A stretch of 6,246 nucleotides of DNA, taken from the NCBI GenBank assembly GCA_027349615.1, contig DAIEML010000142.1, positions 1 to 6,246 on the forward strand, written 5' to 3'. The number at the start of each line of letters is the position of its first letter. Within the stretch, counting starts at the first letter, position 1. The translations under genes and the position numbers were made by a program. This stretch comes from Ignavibacteriales bacterium. Its GTDB lineage: Bacteria > Bacteroidota > Ignavibacteria > Ignavibacteriales > Ignavibacteriaceae. The notes under the pieces are model-generated. The model had not been told where the DNA came from and searched no databases. It saw only the letters and a program-made list of their open reading frames with translations. Shown here piece by piece: positions 1 through 5,469 of this stretch.

Positions 1-1017
1 GGTTAAAGTTGAGCCGGCAGTTTGAGTGTGAAATCTTAACATCATCGACCGTTCATTTTTTGCTTTAAATCTTTCTTTCATGATCTTTGCCCAAAGTCTC
101 CTGGCTGCTCTAAACTTTGCAACTTCTTCAAGCAGATCGTTATGTGAATTGAAAAAGAAAGAAAGCTGACCGGCAAAATTATCTACATCCAATCCGGCTT
201 GAATTGCTGCTTCAACGTAAGCAATTCCGTTTGCAAGCGTAAAACCAACTTCTTGAGAAGCTGTAGATCCGGCTTCTCTGATGTGGTAACCCGAAATTGA
301 AATCGTATTCCACTTCGGAACTTCTTTTGCACAGTATTCAAAAATATTTGTTATTAATTTCATCGAAGCTTTGGGCGGATAAATATAAGTCCCGCGGGCA
401 ATGTATTCTTTTAAAATATCGTTTTGAATTGTACCGCTGATTTTGTTTTTCGGAATTCCTTGCTTCTCAGCTAATGCAATATACATCGCAAGCAGAACCG
501 CCGCCGAAGCATTAATAGTCATTGAAGTTGAAATTTTATCGAGCGGAATTTTGTCAAAAAGAATTTCCATATCGGCAAGAGTATCAATCGCAACTCCAAC
601 TTTTCCAACTTCGCCTGCTGAAATCGGATCATCGCTGTCATAACCAATTTGAGTTGGAAGATCAAAAGCAACTGAAAGTCCGGAAGTGCCTTGCGAAAGC
701 AAATATCTGTATCGCTGATTCGATTCTTTAGCAGTTCCAAAGCCGGCGTACTGGCGCATTGTCCAAAATTTTCCGCGGTACATTGTAGGTTGAATTCCGC
801 GAGTGAAAGGATATTTCCCTGGGAATCCGATTTTATCAAGATAATTTTCTTCATCAAAATTATTTGGTGAGTACAGAGCATTTACATAAGAGAAAGAAGC
901 TGTTGTAAATTCTCTTATCCGCTCAGGCTTTTCGATAATAGATTTTTGGTAAACGTTTTTCTCCCATTCTTCATAAGCTTTTTGAACTTTATTTTTCAGT
1001 TCGTTCACGTTAGACAT
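1..1017 (-). CDS. Methylmalonyl-CoA mutase large (catalytic) subunit, 3' part outside window
   Basis: The 339 visible residues form the N-terminal part of the TIM-barrel domain of an adenosylcobalamin-dependent acyl-CoA mutase, which interconverts (R)-methylmalonyl-CoA and succinyl-CoA in cytosolic propionate metabolism. Family landmarks are [11 protein letters not shown] (64-74), PTMYRG (77-82), [16 protein letters not shown] (85-100), [14 protein letters not shown] (118-131), [11 protein letters not shown] (195-205), SGYHIREAG (242-250) and RFHTQTAGS (328-336). The residues equivalent to Propionibacterium Tyr89, Gln197, Arg207 and His244 are Tyr80, Gln198, Arg208 and His245. Tyr and Arg point to methylmalonyl-CoA rather than isobutyryl-CoA, whose mutase has Phe and Gln there. 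The short N-terminus, with about 60 residues before the barrel, resembles the archaeal-type large subunit (mcmA1 style), in which the B12 domain is a separate protein; the window cannot show this. The reading frame is open to base 1. The ATG lies 122 bp after the hybrid kinase stop, with AAGGG 8 nt upstream. The family call is very secure. Confidence 0.95.
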   Translation of the reverse strand, partial: MSNVNELKNKVQKAYEEWEKNVYQKSIIEKPERIREFTTASFSYVNALYSPNNFDEENYLDKIGFPGKYPFTRGIQPTMYRGKFWTMRQYAGFGTAKESNQRYRYLLSQGTSGLSVAFDLPTQIGYDSDDPISAGEVGKVGVAIDTLADMEILFDKIPLDKISTSMTINASAAVLLAMYIALAEKQGIPKNKISGTIQNDILKEYIARGTYIYPPKASMKLITNIFEYCAKEVPKWNTISISGYHIREAGSTASQEVGFTLANGIAYVEAAIQAGLDVDNFAGQLSFFFNSHNDLLEEVAKFRAARRLWAKIMKERFKAKNERSMMLRFHTQTAGSTLT

Positions 1018-1025
1018 TTGGAAAG

Positions 1026-1030
1026 CCCTT
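1026..1030 (-). promoter_or_regulatory. Possible ribosome binding site of the mutase gene
   Basis: AAGGG on the minus strand lies 8 nt before the ATG at 1017. It matches part of the anti-Shine-Dalgarno complement and supports this start. The match is short, so it could be chance. Confidence 0.35.
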
Positions 1031-1039
1031 GGCAATTAT

Positions 1040-1068
1040 TTTATAATCCGAACAAAAATTACTTTTGA
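1040..1068 (-). promoter_or_regulatory. Weak candidate promoter of the mutase gene
   Basis: The 122-bp gap before the mutase gene holds TATAAA (1040-1045, minus strand), which matches the -10 consensus at five of six bases. It would give a leader of roughly 15 nt. At 17-bp spacing the -35 position is TCAAAA (1063-1068), which matches only three of six bases. In AT-rich DNA this is weak evidence. It is listed because the mutase is functionally unrelated to the upstream kinases and probably needs its own promoter. Confidence 0.2.
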
Positions 1069-1139
1069 TAATTTCCTTCTGATAAAAATTAAGTAATTTA
1101 GATTTGTTTTTAAAGTTGCCGGTTCTTAATAAAGAGGTT

Positions 1140-2654
1140 TTATTTCTTTATCTCGGAAAGAATTTTTAACAATTCGTTTTTTGTAAACGGCTTAACTAAA
1201 AATTTATCAACTCCGGCATTAAGGAAAATATTAATTTTTTCCTCCTGATATTCTGTAGAAATAATTAAGATAGGTCTTCTGAATGGATCGTGAACTTTAA
1301 TTTGTTTGCATAGTTCTAAACAATAATCCCAATTACTCTGATTTACATCAACAATTATAATTTCATAATCCGAATTATCGAGAGCGCCAACCTTAAAATC
1401 TTTTTGATCATAAAGAGTTACAGAAAAGCTATTCTTTAGAAAAGCATTCAGCAAATCATAAGATTCATTCATAAAATCGATCATTAAAATTTTAGCATTG
1501 GACTTTTCTTTTCCATCTCCGTATTTCTTTTTCAGCAATTCCATATTTTGCGAAAGTGGAATTGTAAATGTGAAAGTTGAGCCGACCCCTTTTATACTGT
1601 CTACTAAAAGTGATCCGCCCATTTTTTCAATATATCTTTTAGCAAGTGCAAGTCCCAATCCATTGCCCTCAAAATTTCTTCCAATATTCAAATCTTCCTG
1701 GCTAAACGGCTGAAATAAATGATCGAAATATTCAGTCGAGATACCGACACCAGAATCTTTTATTCTGCAAACAGCAAGTTCTCTTTCTTCAAGAATATTT
1801 GTTTCAATCTCAACAAATCCTCTCCTGGTAAACTTAACTGCATTTTTCAAAAGATTATTAATTGCGTTTTCAAGACTTTGAATATCTACATCAACAAAAA
1901 TATTTTTGTCTTTGAAGTTTGTTCGTAAATCGAGTTTCTTTTCGAGAGCGCTATCTTTATTTGCATCCAGACAATTTAAAAGTATGGTATTTAAGTCAAC
2001 TGTTTCGATATTCATTACATAATTGCCGGCTTCAATCTGCGCAAACTCAAGCATTTGAGTAATGCTGTTATAAAGCCTTTCGCTGCCGCTGTGCAGATTA
2101 TCTAAATAAATTCGGTCTTCAGAACTAATCTTATCGCGCATACTTTCCCTGATGATAGAAGAGTACCCGAGTACAATATTAAGCGGCGTTCTAAGTTCGT
2201 GAGAAAGAACAGTTAAAAAAGTATCTTTCAATCTTTCAGCTTCTTTGTTTCCATCTCTTGCTTTTCTAACTTCGGCTTCGGCAAGTACAATTTCAGTTTG
2301 ATCTTCATGGAAAAGAATAACATAAATTTTATTATCAACTGAAATGGGAAATAACTTAGTTCGATAAACCGGGATAGTTTTTTCTTTACTTATTAAAAGC
2401 GAATCAGAATAATTATTGATGAATCTGAATCCGCCTTTGTCGAAAGTTTCTAGTATTGCATGGTGTGCGCCGCTCTTTTTTAATTCCGAATCATTAAATA
2501 TTAAATATTCATTCAACTCAGAAAGATTGTAGCCCCATTGAAATGTAAAAGCCTGATTTACAAAAACAATTTTTCCTTCTTCGTTAATAACTTGGACGGG
2601 AAAAGGAATTTGATCATAAAGCAGCCGAAAATATTTCATTATAGAATCACTCAT
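1140..2654 (-). CDS. Soluble hybrid histidine kinase: PAS, HisKA, HATPase, atypical receiver
   Basis: This 504-residue sensor kinase has no membrane segment or signal peptide, so it is cytosolic. An N-terminal PAS domain (about 5-120) leads through a helical linker (122-145) to a HisKA domain with H-box SHELRTPLN and phosphoacceptor His152. The HATPase domain is complete: N-box LLKNAVKFT with Asn271, G1 box DSGVG at 300-304, F-box FQPF at 314-317 and G2 box GNGLGLALAK at 330-339. Residues 387-504 form a receiver-like domain with candidate phosphoacceptor Asp436, switch Ser466 and Lys488 in LVKPF. It is atypical: the N-terminal acidic pair is Asp393-Phe394 instead of Asp-Asp/Glu-Asp, and the MPxMDG-like motif after the aspartate is absent. 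The start is 2 bp after the GAF gene stop, with GGTGA 7 nt before the ATG inside that gene, indicating translational coupling. PAS ligand and downstream target are unknown. Kinase identity is secure; phosphorylation of the receiver is uncertain. Confidence 0.93.
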   Translation of the reverse strand: MSDSIMKYFRLLYDQIPFPVQVINEEGKIVFVNQAFTFQWGYNLSELNEYLIFNDSELKKSGAHHAILETFDKGGFRFINNYSDSLLISKEKTIPVYRTKLFPISVDNKIYVILFHEDQTEIVLAEAEVRKARDGNKEAERLKDTFLTVLSHELRTPLNIVLGYSSIIRESMRDKISSEDRIYLDNLHSGSERLYNSITQMLEFAQIEAGNYVMNIETVDLNTILLNCLDANKDSALEKKLDLRTNFKDKNIFVDVDIQSLENAINNLLKNAVKFTRRGFVEIETNILEERELAVCRIKDSGVGISTEYFDHLFQPFSQEDLNIGRNFEGNGLGLALAKRYIEKMGGSLLVDSIKGVGSTFTFTIPLSQNMELLKKKYGDGKEKSNAKILMIDFMNESYDLLNAFLKNSFSVTLYDQKDFKVGALDNSDYEIIIVDVNQSNWDYCLELCKQIKVHDPFRRPILIISTEYQEEKINIFLNAGVDKFLVKPFTKNELLKILSEIKK

Positions 2655-2656
2655 AG

Positions 2657-3964
2657 TTAAATCACCGGTAAAGAAAATCTGATAATCGGATTTGGCCTTC
2701 GTCTTAGAATTTCAATTTGTCCATTGTGGCGGTCAATAATGCTTTTACACAAAAATAATCCATAGCTGGTTTTACCCGCTGCAATTACTTCTGAAAATGG
2801 GTTTGCTATTTCTTGAGGGAAACCCGGGCCGTTATCTTCTACTTCAACAGAAATATTATTGTCCTTATAATTCGTTCTAATTGTAATTGTCGCGTCATTT
2901 TTTGCTTCAGAAGAATTATTAAAAAGATGAACTAACAAATGCTGGATCTGTTCTGAATCATAAATGCATAAAGGAATTGTATCAAACTCAGGCTTGAAGA
3001 GAATCTTGTTGAATTTTTTCATCGGAGAAATATATTTAATGACCGATTGAATTGTAAGATTCATATCGCCGCTGTCTTTGTTAAGATTAGTGATTGATGT
3101 TTCGAGAAGAATCTGAGCAAATTTTTGAATTTTTCTTATGCTATCGATTGAAACCTTTGATTTAAGTTTCAATCTGTCAAACAGCAGCATGTCGGTATTC
3201 TTAAATGAAGCATCAATATCTTTTTGAGTTCTCTCAATTGTTCTCATCAAGCTTTCTGTTTCGAGCAGAGCCAAATGAACTAAGCCCTGGAGTGATTGTC
3301 CAATTTCAGAATCGATACTTGATCTTAACGCTTTTCTTTCAGATTGAATTAGCTGAATATTTGCTTCGTTCAAAGCATTGTAAGCGCTTATTTGACCGTT
3401 GTATAGTTGCGCATTTCTAATTGCTGTTGCTGCCTGGCCTGCAAGAATTTCAAATGTGTCGGTAATTTCTCGTGCTTTTATTTTATGAAGATGTTTGCTG
3501 TCCACATAAATTGCGCCGATCTTTTTGTCTTCAGTAATTAAAGGCGAGCATAAAATAGTTTGAAGTTCAAGCCGCAAAATACTTTTACTTGAATCATATT
3601 CGGTATCACTTTGCGCACCTTCAATAAATTTTGATTGGCCGGTATGGAAAACATCCTTTACAACCGTGGTGCTGATGTTAAACATATCTTCTGGAAGCTG
3701 CTTGCCATCGGAATTTAATCCTAATTTATATTCCAATTCATCCAAGGAATTTCTTAAAACTATAAAACCTCTATCCGAATTGGTTAATGAGATAGCATTT
3801 TTCAAAACCAGTTGCAAAACATCTTCAAGAATTAAAGTGCTGTTAATTCGTTTTACAATGTCTAAAATAATTTCAAGATTTTTAATTTTTTCGGATGTTT
3901 CCTCAGCGCCGGTTGGTATTCTCTGCAGGTTATCTATGTTCTTTTTAAATTCTGAAAATTTCAT
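2657..3964 (-). CDS. GAF-domain histidine-kinase-like protein lacking the H-box histidine (putative pseudokinase)
   Basis: This 435-residue soluble protein has a short helical N-terminus, a GAF domain (about 30-190, including LCSPL at 138-142, GAIYVDS at 150-156 and AAAIRNAQLY-like end at 178-188), a helical linker, a dimerisation-type helical hairpin (about 205-295) and a C-terminal HATPase domain. In the HPK4/NtrB-type alignment AHEIxNPL becomes DSEIGQSL at 218-225, so the phosphoacceptor His is Ser219 and the conserved Pro is Ser224. The nearest histidine, His230, is 11 residues later. The ATPase domain keeps recognisable motifs: N-box-like HLFNNSSEA (346-354), G1 EDNGPG (376-381, Asp377) and a modified G2 GKTSYGLFLCK (397-407). 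ATP binding is therefore plausible, but normal His autophosphorylation is not. An in-frame TAG directly before the ATG fixes the start; no Shine-Dalgarno sequence is visible. It is followed after 2 bp by the hybrid kinase, its likely partner. The GAF ligand is unknown. The fold is secure; the pseudokinase role is inferred. Confidence 0.88.
   Translation of the reverse strand: MKFSEFKKNIDNLQRIPTGAEETSEKIKNLEIILDIVKRINSTLILEDVLQLVLKNAISLTNSDRGFIVLRNSLDELEYKLGLNSDGKQLPEDMFNISTTVVKDVFHTGQSKFIEGAQSDTEYDSSKSILRLELQTILCSPLITEDKKIGAIYVDSKHLHKIKAREITDTFEILAGQAATAIRNAQLYNGQISAYNALNEANIQLIQSERKALRSSIDSEIGQSLQGLVHLALLETESLMRTIERTQKDIDASFKNTDMLLFDRLKLKSKVSIDSIRKIQKFAQILLETSITNLNKDSGDMNLTIQSVIKYISPMKKFNKILFKPEFDTIPLCIYDSEQIQHLLVHLFNNSSEAKNDATITIRTNYKDNNISVEVEDNGPGFPQEIANPFSEVIAAGKTSYGLFLCKSIIDRHNGQIEILRRRPNPIIRFSLPVI
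2662..2666 (-). promoter_or_regulatory. Ribosome binding site of the hybrid kinase, inside the upstream gene
   Basis: GGTGA on the minus strand lies 7 nt before the ATG at 2654, within the last codons of the GAF gene. It decides the start codon and implies that translation of the hybrid kinase is coupled to that of the GAF protein. It is the best Shine-Dalgarno match in the window. Confidence 0.6.
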
Positions 3965-4131
3965 CTATATCTAATTTTTAATCATTTTAAATAAATCTTT
4001 TTATCCGCGCGAAATAATATAAGATTTTAACAATAAATTAAAAATATGTTTGAATTTGAAATTGTTGCACCAACGGTAAAAATTGTCGGGGAGAAATGTT
4101 TTATTAAAAGGGAATTTACTTAGATATTTTT
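3965..4131. other. AT-rich gap between TPR and GAF kinase genes
   Basis: This 167-bp stretch separates the TPR stop from the GAF kinase start. It probably carries a promoter for the kinase pair, but no convincing box is visible: TATATT (4016-4021, minus strand) has no acceptable -35 at 17 bp. A lone GC patch, palindromic CGCGCG (4006-4011), lies about 45 bp before the kinase ATG. A minus-strand mini-ORF of four codons (MIKN) also precedes the kinase gene. No terminator hairpin with a U-run follows the TPR gene, so co-transcription of all three genes is possible. Confidence 0.4.
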
Positions 4132-5376
4132 TCAGCGAATCTTTGCTAATAGCTGCTGCATTTTTTTAACCACAGGTTCTGCGTTTAACTTAGAATATTT
4201 CTTCAAAGCAATTTGCAGATAACGTTTAGCATCAATTGTCTTTTTCATTTCAATATACAACTCGCCAAGTTCGTAAGCGCTTTCAGCTTGATTTAATATA
4301 TTTTCTACTTCAGTATTTATTCTAAAGCTGGTGAGAAGATAATTCTCGGACATTTCATAATTTTTCTTTTTCTTCTCGACTATTCCTTTCACTTTATAAA
4401 TATCAGCAACGGTTAATCTATCTTTAATTTGAAGACTTATATCGAGAGATTTATCTGCAAAAGCAATTGCGAGCGGGAAGTCATTTAGCTGTGCAAACAC
4501 GAAAGCTTTTCCAAGATAGGATAACGCAAGCTTCGGCATGTAGCTTTCATTTAAAGAAATTGCTATGCTTTTATCAAATTCAATTTTTGCCAATTCAAAT
4601 TCGCCGCGTTGAGTATAGAGCATCCCCATGTTATGTCTAAGTTCAGCTAATCTTCTGTTATCTTTTAATTGTTCATATTTTATAAGCGCACGCTGATAAT
4701 AATAAAAAGCGCTTTCAAAATTTCCCTGCATATTTTCTAATATTCCCATATTCAATTCAAGATTGCCGATCAAAGCTATATCTGTTCTGGTATTTAACAA
4801 TGTAAGGCTGTCTTGGAAACATTTTTTTGCCTTTACCATGTCTCCTCTATCGCCGTAAACTGTTCCAAGAATATTATTGCATCTTGCGCAACCTTTAAAA
4901 TTTTTGTGCTTTTCGAAAAGCTTTCTTGCCTGGTTTATATTGGTTACGCTTTTTTTCCATTGAGCAAGTTGGCTGTAAACAATTCCCAGTGATAGAAGCG
5001 CGCTTGCAGAAATGTTTTGATACTCAGATTCATTTTTAACAATAGAAAGAATATGAAGATAAATTTGTTCAGCAATTTCAAATTGTCCTTGTACAACATA
5101 ATCTTCTCCCATAAACATTAAAAGTTCAATGAGAGTCAGTTTTGGTAATTTTTCTGTTGCATAAGTAATTAATAAATCAATATAGGAAGGCAGAGTTGTA
5201 AAAGGAGTAAAATCTCTTTCAAGCTGTTCATTATCAACAGAGCCTGATGGTAGCTTATTGGAACTTTTACTTGTAACTGAAGATTTCTGCAAGATGGATT
5301 TATATTCGGCAATCTGATTTTTGTCGAAGTAATTCTTTAATATCTTCTCAACGATATTTTCTAATAATTTCGTCAA
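4132..5376 (-). CDS. Cytoplasmic tetratricopeptide-repeat protein, TTG start
   Basis: This 414-residue protein is built almost entirely from about eight TPR units of roughly 40 residues, starting near residues 83, 125, 166, 206, 246, 286, 326 and 366. Each has the helix-turn-helix pattern with small residues at the packing positions (for example LLSLGIVYSQLAQWKKSV and RHNMGMLYTQRGEFELA). The long-repeat form resembles Rap/MalT-type TPR sensors and the TPR arms of large signalling proteins, which bind peptides or partner proteins. Residues 1-80 are helical with a Ser/Lys-rich stretch (31-47). There is no signal peptide, membrane segment or enzymatic domain. A CxxC pair, Cys163 and Cys166, sits in the third repeat. 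The start is TTG: an in-frame TAA lies eight codons upstream, no ATG lies between, and the first internal Met is residue 87. No Shine-Dalgarno sequence is visible. The position before two soluble kinases suggests a scaffold or regulator for them; this is inferred from position only. Confidence 0.85.
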   Translation of the reverse strand: MTKLLENIVEKILKNYFDKNQIAEYKSILQKSSVTSKSSNKLPSGSVDNEQLERDFTPFTTLPSYIDLLITYATEKLPKLTLIELLMFMGEDYVVQGQFEIAEQIYLHILSIVKNESEYQNISASALLSLGIVYSQLAQWKKSVTNINQARKLFEKHKNFKGCARCNNILGTVYGDRGDMVKAKKCFQDSLTLLNTRTDIALIGNLELNMGILENMQGNFESAFYYYQRALIKYEQLKDNRRLAELRHNMGMLYTQRGEFELAKIEFDKSIAISLNESYMPKLALSYLGKAFVFAQLNDFPLAIAFADKSLDISLQIKDRLTVADIYKVKGIVEKKKKNYEMSENYLLTSFRINTEVENILNQAESAYELGELYIEMKKTIDAKRYLQIALKKYSKLNAEPVVKKMQQLLAKIR

Positions 5377-5399
5377 ATTATTATATAATTTATTAAAAT

Positions 5400-5428
5400 A
5401 TTATAATTTAACTTTAATCCATAATCGA
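5400..5428 (-). promoter_or_regulatory. Candidate promoter of the TPR gene
   Basis: A perfect TATAAT -10 hexamer lies at 5400-5405 on the minus strand, about 24 bp before the TTG start, giving a leader of roughly 15-20 nt. With a 17-bp spacer the -35 position (5423-5428) reads TCGATT, which matches TTGACA at only three positions and overlaps the palindrome at 5419-5451. The region is very AT-rich, so the -10 could arise by chance. The weak -35 within a palindrome would suit regulation by a DNA-binding protein. Confidence 0.4.
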
Positions 5429-5451
5429 TAAAATACAAAATCGATCAATGG
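5419..5451. repeat. Imperfect palindrome in the gap between barrel and TPR genes
   Basis: The arms CCATAATCGAT (5419-5429) and ATCGATCAATGG (5440-5451) are inverted copies, differing by one mismatch and one extra base, around a 10-base loop AAAATACAAA. Pairing continues outwards as TAA/TTA after one mismatch (5415-5417 with 5453-5455). The two ATCGAT hexamers are also a direct repeat 16 bp apart. It overlaps the inferred -35 region of the TPR gene, where an operator would lie. No U-run follows on the minus strand, so it is not a standard intrinsic terminator, although an RNA hairpin remains possible. Confidence 0.55.
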
Positions 5452-5469
5452 TTTACAAAGCCGATTAAG

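Noticed and set aside
443..731. Plus-strand frames of 66-69 codons opposite the mutase.
   Set aside because: Antisense shadows of conserved mutase codons, with no independent support.
519..881. A 120-codon minus-strand frame inside the mutase gene.
   Set aside because: It is a shifted frame of the mutase, whose own frame carries unmistakable family motifs through this whole stretch.
1056..1074. AAATTA/TAATTT inverted repeat before the mutase gene.
   Set aside because: It is a 6-bp stem of only A-T pairs in AT-rich DNA and is expected by chance; too weak for a terminator or operator.
1498..1928. Plus-strand frames of about 70 codons opposite the hybrid kinase ATPase domain.
   Set aside because: Antisense to the conserved F, G1 and G2 boxes; their composition reflects the complementary codons.
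3666..3974. A 102-codon plus-strand frame opposite the GAF domain.
   Set aside because: It is antisense to well-conserved GAF coding sequence and has no recognisable domain or ribosome binding site.
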